A stretch of 64,000 bases of DNA, from contig DXWV01000050.1 of the NCBI GenBank assembly GCA_019416685.1, positions 31,774 through 95,773 on the forward strand. Reading direction: 5' to 3'. The stretch's first letter is position 1. The number at the start of each line of letters is the position of its first letter. The notes under the pieces were generated by a model, which saw only the letters and a program-made list of their open reading frames with translations, searched no databases and was not told where the DNA came from. The position numbers were made by a program, and so were the translations under genes. The DNA is from Bacteroides sp. GTDB taxonomy: Bacteria; Bacteroidota; Bacteroidia; Bacteroidales; Bacteroidaceae. Shown one piece after another: positions 39,735 through 49,178 of this stretch.

Positions 39735-41894
39735 ATGAAAATCAAGACTCTACTTTTGTTTGTGTTTACCTTATTGGTATCGATTGCTTCTTCGGCTGCC
39801 GTTTCTATTAAAGAGATCGGTGGATGGTTTGAATCAGGTTATGTAACCTGGAATCTGGTAGACGGTGCTTCTACTTATCATGTTTATTATAAATCTGTAA
39901 ATGGTTCTTATATAAAGCTTGATACAGAACTGGTTCGTGATTATGGTACTTATGGCCGTGCGGATGTATTGGGCATAATTCCGGGAAATTATATATTTAA
40001 GGTTGTACCCGTTGATGAAGATGGTGTCGAAATGGATGGGGCAACAGAATCTTCCTCACTTACAGTGAAAGCTCATGACCGTGCCGGTTTTGCTCATTTC
40101 AATTATTCAGGGGTAGGGGCATATAAGGATGATGGTACGCTGAAAGAGAATGCAAAGGTTCTTTATGTGACATCTAAAACTGCCAAAACAGTGACCTGCG
40201 ATGTTGTTACAGATAGTAAGGGAAAGGTTGAAACATTCACCGGACTTCAGGCAATTATTGATGCGCGTCAGAAAGGATATGATACTACTCCTTTGGTTGT
40301 TCGTATTGTAGGAACAATCGAAGCTGCTGATATGGATTACTTTTCCAGTAGTGCGGAAGGATTACAAATTAAAGGAAAGAATGCCGATAGTGAAATGAAT
40401 ATTACACTTGAAGGTGTAGGAGATGATGCTACAATACGTGGGTTTGGCATTTTGCTGAGAAACTGTAAGAGTGTTGAAATTAGGAATCTGGCTATCATGC
40501 TTTGTATGGATGACTGTTTGTCTTTGGATACAGACAATAGTAATTGTTGGATACATAATATTGACTTTTTCTATGGAAAGACAGGGAGTGCTGCTGACCA
40601 GGCAAAAGGTGATGGCTCTTTGGACTGTAAGACCAATTCAAAATATATGACTTTCTCCTATAATCATTTTTGGGATTCAGGAAAAATGTCTCTTTGTGGA
40701 ATGAAGTCTGAAAGCGGAGAGAATTTTATTAGTTACCATCATAATTGGTTTGATCATTCCGATTCACGTCATCCTCGCGTACGTACAATGACCGTACATG
40801 TGTATAACAATTATTTTGATGGAATTGCGAAATATGGAGTGGGAGCTACTACAGGTTCGAATGTATTTGTAGAAAGTAATTATTATCGTAATACTAATAA
40901 GCCGATGATGATTTCTTTACAGGGAACCGATATTTCTAATGGAGCGAATAATGGAACTTTTTCCGGAGAAAGTGGTGGAATGATCAAGGCTTTCGGAAAT
41001 GTTTATGTTGAGAAATCTTCTAATTTCAAACTTATTACTCACAAGCAATCTGCAACAAGCTTTGACTGCTACGAAGCAGAAACTCGTGACGAGGTTGTTC
41101 CTGCTTCTTATGTAACTCTCTCCGGTGGTACTTCTTATAATAACTTTGATACGGATAAGAGTAAGATGTACGCTTATACAGCTGATGTAGCGACTGATGT
41201 GCCCGGTATCGTTACCGGACAGTATGGTGCAGGACGTATGCAACACGGTGATTTTGAATGGACTTTTAATAATACTGTAGATGATGCTTCTTCTGATGTG
41301 AATACTGCATTGAAAGCTGCAATAACCAGTTATACTTCTCAGTTGGTAGGAATTTTTGGTGATGATTCTTCCGGTGGCGGTACTACTCCGATTCCTCCTA
41401 CACCTCCCGTAGATGGTGATTATACCTGTTATTTTACTGCTGATAAAAAGCCTTCAAATTCATTTTATTCAGTAACTGGTAGTTACTCTAAAGACAAGGG
41501 TACAGTAACTGTAAATGGTACGGTTTATACCTGGTGTTTGAAATTGGAGAGTGCTACTTCTGTGAAGTTTACGATAGAAGAAGAAATGACTTTGACCTTG
41601 GTGTTTGCAGAGGGAAGTACACCGAATATTAAAATAGATGGGACAAAAGTAGTGAGTACTTCTAGTAATATCATCACATATGTGCTTAATGCAGGTTCCC
41701 ACGAACTTACTAAAGCAGATTCAAATAACCTTTTCTATATCAACCTGACTTCTTTAAATCCAACCGGTATTAATGAAGCTTTGAATGATGCTACAGACGA
41801 GGATGGTATTATTTATGATCTTTCAGGCAGAGTCGTCAGAAATCCTCAGAAAGGAACTTTCTATATTAGAAATGGTAAAAAGTTTTTTTTCTAA
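39735..41894 (+). CDS. Pectate lyase, polysaccharide lyase family 1
   Basis: 719 residues from the ATG at 39735 (a GTG at 39720 is upstream). A signal peptide (LLLFVFTLLVSIASSAAV) is followed by an FN3-like domain (about 25-115). The right-handed beta-helix of PL1 comes next, with DDCLSLDTDNSNCWIHN, KGDGSLDCKTNSKYMTFSYN and SRHPRVRTM, the latter carrying the catalytic Arg. A Gly/Pro-rich linker and a final beta-domain (IIYDLSGRVVRNPQKGTFY) of the Bacteroidetes C-terminal sorting type end the protein. It cleaves pectate outside the inner membrane. No other pectin genes or SusCD pair are in the window. Confidence 0.9.
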   Translation: MKIKTLLLFVFTLLVSIASSAAVSIKEIGGWFESGYVTWNLVDGASTYHVYYKSVNGSYIKLDTELVRDYGTYGRADVLGIIPGNYIFKVVPVDEDGVEMDGATESSSLTVKAHDRAGFAHFNYSGVGAYKDDGTLKENAKVLYVTSKTAKTVTCDVVTDSKGKVETFTGLQAIIDARQKGYDTTPLVVRIVGTIEAADMDYFSSSAEGLQIKGKNADSEMNITLEGVGDDATIRGFGILLRNCKSVEIRNLAIMLCMDDCLSLDTDNSNCWIHNIDFFYGKTGSAADQAKGDGSLDCKTNSKYMTFSYNHFWDSGKMSLCGMKSESGENFISYHHNWFDHSDSRHPRVRTMTVHVYNNYFDGIAKYGVGATTGSNVFVESNYYRNTNKPMMISLQGTDISNGANNGTFSGESGGMIKAFGNVYVEKSSNFKLITHKQSATSFDCYEAETRDEVVPASYVTLSGGTSYNNFDTDKSKMYAYTADVATDVPGIVTGQYGAGRMQHGDFEWTFNNTVDDASSDVNTALKAAITSYTSQLVGIFGDDSSGGGTTPIPPTPPVDGDYTCYFTADKKPSNSFYSVTGSYSKDKGTVTVNGTVYTWCLKLESATSVKFTIEEEMTLTLVFAEGSTPNIKIDGTKVVSTSSNIITYVLNAGSHELTKADSNNLFYINLTSLNPTGINEALNDATDEDGIIYDLSGRVVRNPQKGTFYIRNGKKFFF

Positions 41895-41930
41895 TGATGT
41901 CGTAAAAAGGTAAGATTAGGTGTTGAAGAA

Positions 41931-41967
41931 AAAGCTCCGGTTGTCTTTGTTGGATAACCGGAGCTTT
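41931..41967. terminator. Bidirectional hairpin between convergent genes
   Basis: Arms aaagctccggtt (41931-41942) and aaccggagcttt (41956-41967) are perfect. A/T tracts on both sides allow it to end both the pectate lyase and the argF' transcripts. Confidence 0.8.
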
Positions 41968-41992
41968 GGATTTTAATATATCTCGATAGGTT

Positions 41993-42949
41993 CTATTCCA
42001 ATCCTTCGAGTAATCTTTTCAACACTACCGTTGCTGAAATCTCACGGTTGGCTGCTTCCGGGATAACGATAGACTGAGGACTTTCGATTACATCATCTGT
42101 TACAATCATATTTCGGCGTACAGGCAGGCAGTGCATAAAATATGCATTATTAGTGACTGCCATTTGGCGGTCACTAACTGTCCAGTTACGGTCAGTACTT
42201 AATATCTGACCATAATTGTCGCCTGTATAGCCAGCCCAGTTCTTGGCATATATGAAATCTGCTCCTTCAAAAGCCTTCATCTGGTCATATTCTACTTTGG
42301 CATGTCCCACAAATTTAGGATCAAGTTCATAACCTTCGGGGTGAGTGATCACGAAATCATAGTCGGTTGCATTCATCCATTCCGCAAATGAGTTGGGTAC
42401 AGCTTGTGGCAATGGGCGTGGATGTGGAGCCCATGTCATAACCACTTTCGGACGAGGTTTTTTCTTATATTCTTCGATTGTGATCAGGTCGGCAAAGCTT
42501 TGTAGCGGATGGCGTGTAGCTGCTTCCATTGAGAATACAGGGCGTCCCGAATATTTGATAAACTGGTTGATGATTACTTCTTCATAGTCGTAGTCACGAT
42601 TCTCAAAGCGGGCGAATGACCGTACTCCTATGATGTCGCAGTAGCAGCCCATAACCGGGATTGCTTCTAAAATATGTTCCGGTTTATCGCCGTCCATAAT
42701 GACACCACGTTCTGTTTCCAGTTTCCAGGCTCCCTGGTTGATATCGAGAACCATTACATTCATGCCCAGATTCAGTGCAGCCTTTTGGGTACTAAGGCGG
42801 GTTCGCAGGCTAGAATTGAAGAAAATCATCATTAATGTTTTGTTTCTTCCCAGTTCTACATATTTAAAGCGGTCTTTTTTTATTTCAAATGCTTCGGTAA
42901 GGGCTGATTTTAAATCACCTATGTCTTGCACGCAAGTAAATTTCTTCAT
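41993..42949 (-). CDS. argF': N-succinylornithine carbamoyltransferase
   Basis: 318 residues, the length of the Bacteroides fragilis enzyme. It has the carbamoyl-phosphate loop FFNSSLRTRLSTQKA and the catalytic HCLPVRR. The loop EAIPVMGCYCDIIGVRS contains the Pro that marks the succinyl- rather than the acetylornithine enzyme. Bacteroides uses N-succinyl intermediates in place of ornithine in arginine synthesis. Last gene of proB-proA-argF' (34 bases after proA). argH lies at 61625-62965. Confidence 0.93.
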   Translation of the reverse strand: MKKFTCVQDIGDLKSALTEAFEIKKDRFKYVELGRNKTLMMIFFNSSLRTRLSTQKAALNLGMNVMVLDINQGAWKLETERGVIMDGDKPEHILEAIPVMGCYCDIIGVRSFARFENRDYDYEEVIINQFIKYSGRPVFSMEAATRHPLQSFADLITIEEYKKKPRPKVVMTWAPHPRPLPQAVPNSFAEWMNATDYDFVITHPEGYELDPKFVGHAKVEYDQMKAFEGADFIYAKNWAGYTGDNYGQILSTDRNWTVSDRQMAVTNNAYFMHCLPVRRNMIVTDDVIESPQSIVIPEAANREISATVVLKRLLEGLE

Positions 42950-42983
42950 ACCTGTCTGTTTTTTAATTATTAGTTATTAATCT

Positions 42984-44249
42984 TTAGTTTTCTCTCGTCT
43001 GTCCATCTCCCTCGATAATCCATTTATAAGAGGTGATTTCTTCAAGTGCCATAGGGCCACGTGCATGGAGCTTTTGTGTGCTGATGCCTATTTCTGCTCC
43101 CAGTCCGAATTGTGCACCATCTGTGAAAGCTGTGGATACATTGGCATATACACAAGCAGCATCTACCATCTTGCAAAATAAGGTAGCGCGTTCTTTATTT
43201 TCTGTAACGATACTTTCGCTGTGCCTGGAGCTGTATTCTATGATATGTCCTAAAGCATCTTCAAAGCTTTTCACGGTCTTTATAGCCATTTTATAATCCA
43301 GGAATTCCGTACCAAAACTCTCGGTTGTAGCTTGCTTTAACAGATTTTCCGGATAATGGCCTTCTAAAGCATGATAAGCCTGAGAATCGGCATAAATGGT
43401 AACATTGTTATTCTGTAGTTTCTTGCAAATAGCCGGCAAGTCATTCAAACGTTTTTCATGAATAATAACACAGTCGAGTGCATTACATACACTTACGCGG
43501 CGTGTCTTTGCATTATTGATGATAGCTGCACCTTTGGTCGTATTACCGTATTCGTCAAAATAGGTGTGGCAGATTCCGGCTCCTGTCTCGATGACCGGTA
43601 TTGTCGCATTTTCGCGTACAAAGTTTATCAGATTACTACTTCCGCGTGGGATAATGAGATCCACATAACCTGTTGCATGAAGTAGCTCGGTGGTTGCTTC
43701 CCTGTCAGCAGGAAGAAGCTCTACTATATGCGTATCTACGTTGAATTGTTTTAATACTTTATGGATAACGCTTATGATTGCCTGATTGGAGCTATCTGCA
43801 TCGCTGCCTCCTTTTAAAATACAGGCATTGCCACTTTTAAGACAGAGAGAAAATACGTCGAAACTCACATTGGGGCGTGCTTCATAAATGATACCGATAA
43901 CACCGAAAGGGACACTGACTTTGGTGAGTTTCATTCCGTTTGGGCGGACTGTCTCTTTTAGCACTCGCCCTAAAGGCGAAGGGAGGGTGGCTACATTGCG
44001 AATGTCTGCGGCTATTCCTTCCAGGCGTTCTGCTGTGAGTTTCAGACGATCATACTTCGGATCTTTCTTATCCATTCGTGCAAGATCTTTTGCATTTTCA
44101 CTTAGAATGAAAGGAGTTTCGGCAATGGCTGCGTCAGCTACTGCATTCAATATCTGATTAATCATCTCATCACTCAGCAGTGCCAGCTTTCGGCTGGCTG
44201 CTTGTACGGCAATAAATGTTTCGTTTAACTTCATATTCTTAAAAGTCAT
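42984..44249 (-). CDS. proA: Gamma-glutamyl phosphate reductase
   Basis: 421 residues. Aldehyde-dehydrogenase fold with VSVCNALDCVIIHE, whose Cys is the catalytic thiol, and the NADP-binding EARPNVSFDVFSLCLKSGNA. It reduces gamma-glutamyl phosphate to the semialdehyde, the second step of proline synthesis. The start at 44249 (MTFKNM) is one base after the proB stop; a second ATG at 44234 (MKLNETF) also fits. Cotranscribed with proB and argF'. Confidence 0.95.
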   Translation of the reverse strand: MTFKNMKLNETFIAVQAASRKLALLSDEMINQILNAVADAAIAETPFILSENAKDLARMDKKDPKYDRLKLTAERLEGIAADIRNVATLPSPLGRVLKETVRPNGMKLTKVSVPFGVIGIIYEARPNVSFDVFSLCLKSGNACILKGGSDADSSNQAIISVIHKVLKQFNVDTHIVELLPADREATTELLHATGYVDLIIPRGSSNLINFVRENATIPVIETGAGICHTYFDEYGNTTKGAAIINNAKTRRVSVCNALDCVIIHEKRLNDLPAICKKLQNNNVTIYADSQAYHALEGHYPENLLKQATTESFGTEFLDYKMAIKTVKSFEDALGHIIEYSSRHSESIVTENKERATLFCKMVDAACVYANVSTAFTDGAQFGLGAEIGISTQKLHARGPMALEEITSYKWIIEGDGQTREN

Positions 44250-44250
44250 A

Positions 44251-45333
44251 TTATTCTATATACAAATAATCATAGTGTACCACTGCTTTCTTACCATGTT
44301 TGCCCATCGCCTCTCGAGCTTGTGTTGAGTCACAATTTGCTTTGCCTACTCCCACAGGTACTCCTTCGAAGTTGAAAATACGTACAATATCATCTTTTTC
44401 AAACTCCCCTTCAATCTTTGTTATCCCAATGGGAAGGATACTTACAGCTTTATCAGAGGCTAACACTTCTGTGGCTTGCTCATTAATATGTATTTCTCCT
44501 TTGGCGAATCCTTCACTGTGGGCTATCCATTTTTTTACGCTTGACACAGGTTCTTCTGATGGAGTAAAGCGCGTACAGAGGGTTTCCTTAGGGTGTTGTA
44601 ATAAATCTACAAGGATATTATCCCGTTTTCCATTGGCTATGATTACAGTAATCCCTTCATCTGCTACTTTACGGGCAATATTGGTTTTGGTTAACATTCC
44701 ACCTCTTCCAAAACTGGATTTGCTGGCTTGTATATAGTTAGACAAATCTTTCCCATGTCCTATTTCACGGATGACAGAGGAAGATGGATCTGTAGGTGAA
44801 CCATTGTATATACCATCTATATTGCTTAGTATAATAAGAGCTTGTGTATCCATCATTGAAGCGATAAGGCCGGACAATTCATCATTATCGGTGAACATTA
44901 ACTCAGTGACGGAAATGGTATCGTTTTCATTGACAATGGGGATTACTCCGTTTTCAAGCATTACAGTCATGCAGTTCTTTTGGTTCAGATAATGCCGGCG
45001 AGTTCCAAAACTTTCTTTGGTTGTCAACACCTGTCCTACAGGTATGGCATGATCACGGAAAAGTTCGTAATAACGATTGATTAACTTAGCCTGTCCTACA
45101 GCAGAGAATAATTGCCGCTGGTCTACACTGTCGAGTTTCTTTATAGTTCGTATTTCACTACGTCCGGAAGCTACGGCACCCGAAGATATGAGGATCACTT
45201 CAACTCCTGCTTTATGTAATTCCGCTATCTGATCGACAAGGGCCGACATACGTGTTACGTCTAATGTTCCATCCCGACGCGTCAGTACATTACTTCCTAC
45301 CTTTACGGCAATTCTTGTAAACTCTTGTTTCAT
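44251..45333 (-). CDS. proB: Glutamate 5-kinase
   Basis: 360 residues, the full form. An amino-acid kinase domain (VKVGSNVLTRRDG, LISSGAVASG, IVNENDTISV) is followed by a C-terminal PUA domain (about 275-355). It phosphorylates glutamate and is the step inhibited by proline. It heads the proB-proA-argF' operon. A minus-strand TATATTTG at 45356-45363 is a likely -7 box, giving a short leader. Confidence 0.95.
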   Translation of the reverse strand: MKQEFTRIAVKVGSNVLTRRDGTLDVTRMSALVDQIAELHKAGVEVILISSGAVASGRSEIRTIKKLDSVDQRQLFSAVGQAKLINRYYELFRDHAIPVGQVLTTKESFGTRRHYLNQKNCMTVMLENGVIPIVNENDTISVTELMFTDNDELSGLIASMMDTQALIILSNIDGIYNGSPTDPSSSVIREIGHGKDLSNYIQASKSSFGRGGMLTKTNIARKVADEGITVIIANGKRDNILVDLLQHPKETLCTRFTPSEEPVSSVKKWIAHSEGFAKGEIHINEQATEVLASDKAVSILPIGITKIEGEFEKDDIVRIFNFEGVPVGVGKANCDSTQAREAMGKHGKKAVVHYDYLYIE

Positions 45334-45355
45334 TTTTACTAACGATTTGGAAGTA

Positions 45356-45363
45356 CAAATATA
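45356..45363 (-). promoter_or_regulatory. -7 box of proB-proA-argF'
   Basis: Minus-strand TATATTTG, 22 bases before the proB start. No -33 element is clear and no ArgR-like box was recognised. Confidence 0.5.
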
Positions 45364-45489
45364 GAACTTTTTATCGATATGATAGTTATAGGTACTTGTT
45401 TTTACGGATAAATAAGAATATGTACATAAAACCGGAAGTACTATAAAATAAAGTCTTTTTCACTGGTAACATTGATACTGTAAAAATCG

Positions 45490-45497
45490 TATCTTTG
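45490..45497 (+). promoter_or_regulatory. -7 box of the aminotransferase pseudogene
   Basis: TATCTTTG matches TAnnTTTG, 26 bases upstream of the ATG at 45524. The promoter looks intact although the gene is broken. Confidence 0.5.
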
Positions 45498-45523
45498 TAC
45501 CCCGAGAAAAAACAGATAAGCCA

Positions 45524-46675
45524 ATGAAACAGACTAACCCTCAGGTTGAACAAATGACCTCGTTTATCGTCATGGACGTATTAGAGCGAGCTAATGAATT
45601 ACAGAAACAGGGTATTGATATTATCCATCTTGAGGTAGGTGAACCCGATTTTGATGTGCCTGCCTGTGTAGCGGAAGCGGCAAAAAAAGCATATGATTCT
45701 CATTTAACACATTACACCCATTCTTTAGGTGACCCTGAATTGAGACGTGAAATAGCTGATTTTCATTATCGGGAATATGGGGTGAAGGTAGATCCAGATT
45801 GTATTGTGGTGACTTCCGGCTCTTCACCCGCAATTCTATGAGTGTTGCTGTTGCTTTGTCGACCGGATAGTGAAGTGATTCTTTCAAATCCGGGATATGC
45901 CTGTTATCGTAATTTTGTGTTGGCTGCACAAGCAAAACCGGTATTGGTACCACTTCGCGAAGAAAATGGTTTGCAGTATAATATAGAAGATATCAAAAAG
46001 TTTATTACCACCCGTACGGCAGCTATTTTTATTAACTCACCAATGAATCCTACCGGGTTATTGTTAGAGGATAAGTTTCTTAAAGAAATAGCTTCATTGG
46101 GTGTTCCGGTCATTTCAGATGAAATTTATCATGGATTAGTTTATGAAGGACGTGCCCGTAGTATTCTGGAGTTTACTGATCAGGCTTTTGTGTTGAATGG
46201 TTTTTCAAAACGCTTTGCTATGACAGGATTACGCCTTGGATATGTGATTGCACCTAAATCGTGTATGAGGGCATTGCAAAAATTACAGCAAAATCTTTTT
46301 ATATGTGCCCCAAGTATTGCTCAACAAGCAGGTATCGCTGCGCTTCGTTATGCTGCTCCGGAGGTGGAACGGATGCGGGCAACGTATGACGAGCGTCGAC
46401 GTTATATGATTCAACGTCTTCGGGAGATGGGATTTGGTATCCGCGTTGAACCCAAAGGTGCTTTCTACATATTTGCAGATGCTCGTAAGTTTACAAAAGA
46501 TTCTTATAAATTTGCTTTTGAAGTTTTAGAGCAAGCACACATCGGCATTACACCGGGAGTTGACTTCGGCACAGGAGGAGAAGGCTACGTTCGTTTTTCG
46601 TATGCCAACTCACTGGAGAATATTCGTGAGGCACTCGATCGCCTTAATCGTTTTCTGCTTTCTCGCGGCTTCTGA
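45524..46675 (+). pseudogene. Class I/II aminotransferase interrupted by an in-frame TGA
   Basis: One continuous frame of 383 codons carries a single TGA at 45839-45841, between GSSPAIL and VLLLLCRPDSEVI. Both sides read as normal aspartate/alanine-type PLP aminotransferase: IIHLEVGEPDFDVPACVAEA upstream, and NPGYACYRNFVLAAQA, INSPMNPTGL and LNGFSKRFAMTGLRLGY (with the PLP Lys) downstream. No frameshift is needed. The stop would remove the PLP-binding half. A reader of TGA as an amino acid, a sequencing error or recent inactivation are the choices. The end overlaps the antisense DUF2007 gene by 32 bases. Confidence 0.85.
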
Positions 46676-46877
46676 TAATTTCCATAGCAGGCTCATAGTT
46701 ATCCTCTTTTACCATAACGGATACTGTGGGACTGATATAAGGTGCTATTGTTGTTATAAGGCCGTCTTTTAAGGCAGCGTCTATTTCATTACTTTCAAGC
46801 AATCCTTTGATAAGTTCTGCTTCCCATCTTGAACCGGAAAATACTTCGACCAGACGGCTGTTATCTTCTTCTTTCAT
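46644..46877 (-). CDS. DUF2007 small protein
   Basis: 77 residues, the size of the DUF2007 (putative signal-transducing) family. The pattern LVEVFSGSRWEAELIKGLLE and a later SVMVKEDNYEPAMEII is typical: a ferredoxin-like fold with a conserved aromatic. Function unknown. It is convergent with the aminotransferase and overlaps its last 32 bases, so the two messages would be complementary there. Confidence 0.8.
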   Translation of the reverse strand: MKEEDNSRLVEVFSGSRWEAELIKGLLESNEIDAALKDGLITTIAPYISPTVSVMVKEDNYEPAMEIIRSREKAEND

Positions 46878-47192
46878 AATTTCTGAGGTATGAGGTGTTT
46901 ATACTTTCACAAAAGTACACCATAATTTCCGAAAAAAGTGCATTGAGAGGTGAAAAAATGGTGGCCTTTGATAAATTATATATCTTTTGGAAGATATGAT
47001 GAAATTTAGGAGGAGCGGAAAGAATATCCGTGAATCGTTTTCATTTATAAAATGGTGGTCTGCTTTGTTTTGACTTATATATACAAGATAGAGTAGACAA
47101 TAAATTGAATAAAATAATCAATTTGTAATCCGGACATTAAAAATAGATGTATATTTGCAACCTACAGCCAAGTCATTAATCAATACGTAATC
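46878..47192. other. Gene-free region upstream of the sensor kinase gene
   Basis: 315 bases between divergent genes. A TATATTTG -7 box at 47150-47157 serves the kinase; a TTTG at 47122-47125 is 24 bases away. No repeats, tRNA or small gene seen. Confidence 0.6.
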
Positions 47193-49154
47193 ATGAGAAC
47201 TACAATCCTCCGAAGAATGTCATTTGTTGTTTCTTTTGTTCTTTGCAGTGCGGCTTATGCGCAGGAAGAAAAGGAGTTTAATGTAGATAGTACACTCTAC
47301 TCATACTTTCAGTCTTGCCAGGAGAATGTTAGTAATTTAAAAGTTCTTCATATGACTGATACATTGTATCACATGTCAGAACAGAGGGGCGATTTACGGA
47401 TGCAGGCTGTTGCTTTAGCGCTTAAATTAGACTATTACTATTTTCAAGGCAATAATGTAGACAGTATTATTCATTATACGAATATAGTGAAGGATTTTGC
47501 TGAAAAAACAAACCAACTTAAATATTATTATTTTGTTTGGAACAATCGGCTGATATTGCATTATCTCAAAACCGGAAAGACCAATATAGCTCTTTATGAA
47601 GCTCAGGAAATGCTAAAAGATGCCCAAATAAAGGATAGTAAGATCGGGCTGCTTTACTGTTATAATAGCTTATACCAAATCTATGAAATAAAGAATTTGA
47701 AAAGTCTGGCTTTTGAATATTGTTTGAAGGGAATCGAACTGACCGAAACTTATCAGGTTGATAATTACAATCTTTCACCTTCTTATACTGAAGTTGCAAA
47801 ATATTATATTGAACAGAATAAATTGCCTCAGGCACTTGAAATGTTGAAAAAAGCTGAGGCTACGGCTAATGCAAGTGTGCACATCCTTCTCGGAAAATTG
47901 GGTTATATACATTACTATATTGCCATAGCCGATATGGAAAAAGCTAAGAAAATATTACAAGAGGTTGAGACATTGATTGCAAATGATAAAAAACTGGATA
48001 TCAATAAGAAGCTTTATTATGAGAATGAGTTTTTCTATTATAAGCAGACAAAACAATATCAGAAGGCTTTAGCATCTGCTGACGCACTAATAAGAGAGGA
48101 ATTGCGTCTTAATGAACATGCATTGCGTAGCGGACATTATCGTATGAAGGGAGAAATCTATCAGGCTATGGGAAGGAAAGACCTGGCAGCTGATTATTTG
48201 TCTAAATATATTCAGTTGGAAGATTCTGCCAGACAGAGTAATGAAGAACAGTCCATCAGTGAATTTGCGACTCTGGTTAATATGGAAAAACTGAATTCAG
48301 AAAAAAAGGAGTTGATGCTTCAGGCGCAGAAGAAAGAATTGTATAACAAGCAGATTCTCATTATTTCATTGGCGGCTTTATTAATATTTGTGTTTATCTT
48401 CCTATATAGAGAAAACAGACTGAATAAACGATTGTTGCATTCAGAAGAGGAATTGAGAAAAGCGAAGAATGCTGCGGAAGATGCGAGCCAGATGAAAACA
48501 TTGTTTATACAGAGTATGAGTCATGAGATTCGTACACCGTTAAATTCGATTGTAGGGTTTTCTCAGGTATTAGGAGATCGCTATCGGGATGATCCGGATA
48601 CTAAAGTATATGCCTCTATTATTGAGGCAAACAGTCATAATTTACTTCGCTTGGTGACGGATGTTTTAGAATTATCTGATCTGGATAAAACAGGTAGTAT
48701 GCCGGCAGATGTATTGACTAATATTAATGATTGTTGTAAGCAGAGTTTGGAGAGTGTTCGTAGAGATGTACAGGAGGGAGTGAAACTACTTTTTCATTCT
48801 GAACATGATCAATTAATAGTTAAAAGTAACCCTGAACGTATAATGCAGGTTTTAATCAATTTGTTACATAATGCGGCAAAGTTTACAGTTCAGGGCAGCA
48901 TAACACTGACGTATACTGTGATGAAGAAGGAGCAGAATATATGCTTTGCTGTAACTGATACCGGACCTGGTGTTCCTTTGGATAGACAGGAGTGGGTTTT
49001 TGACCGATTTACGAAGATTGATAGCTATTCACAAGGTACAGGTTTAGGGCTTTCAATTTGCCGGGGAATTGCGGAAAAACTGAATGGTAGCCTAACTATT
49101 GACCCGGAATACAAAGCAGGGTGTCGTTTTGTATTTATAATACCGTATTCTTAA
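47193..49154 (+). CDS. TPR-containing sensor histidine kinase
   Basis: 653 residues. A signal peptide (ending CSAAYAQ) and a periplasmic region of TPR-like helical repeats (about 30-380) precede a transmembrane helix (about 387-405). A short coiled coil leads to HisKA with MSHEIRTPLNSIVGFSQ (His about 445), then HATPase_c with LINLLHNAAKFT, DTGPGVP and GTGLGLS. There is no receiver or DNA-binding domain, so it is a plain kinase and its response regulator is not in the window. The fimbrillin-like lipoprotein gene follows 24 bases later. Confidence 0.9.
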   Translation: MRTTILRRMSFVVSFVLCSAAYAQEEKEFNVDSTLYSYFQSCQENVSNLKVLHMTDTLYHMSEQRGDLRMQAVALALKLDYYYFQGNNVDSIIHYTNIVKDFAEKTNQLKYYYFVWNNRLILHYLKTGKTNIALYEAQEMLKDAQIKDSKIGLLYCYNSLYQIYEIKNLKSLAFEYCLKGIELTETYQVDNYNLSPSYTEVAKYYIEQNKLPQALEMLKKAEATANASVHILLGKLGYIHYYIAIADMEKAKKILQEVETLIANDKKLDINKKLYYENEFFYYKQTKQYQKALASADALIREELRLNEHALRSGHYRMKGEIYQAMGRKDLAADYLSKYIQLEDSARQSNEEQSISEFATLVNMEKLNSEKKELMLQAQKKELYNKQILIISLAALLIFVFIFLYRENRLNKRLLHSEEELRKAKNAAEDASQMKTLFIQSMSHEIRTPLNSIVGFSQVLGDRYRDDPDTKVYASIIEANSHNLLRLVTDVLELSDLDKTGSMPADVLTNINDCCKQSLESVRRDVQEGVKLLFHSEHDQLIVKSNPERIMQVLINLLHNAAKFTVQGSITLTYTVMKKEQNICFAVTDTGPGVPLDRQEWVFDRFTKIDSYSQGTGLGLSICRGIAEKLNGSLTIDPEYKAGCRFVFIIPYS

Positions 49155-49178
49155 TTTTAATATATAATACCCTGACAA

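Noticed and set aside
45839..45841. Selenocysteine or stop-codon read-through in the aminotransferase
   Set aside because: No hairpin that looks like a bacterial selenocysteine insertion element was seen just after the TGA, and the enzyme family has no catalytic residue there. A simple nonsense mutation is more likely, but it was kept as a finding.
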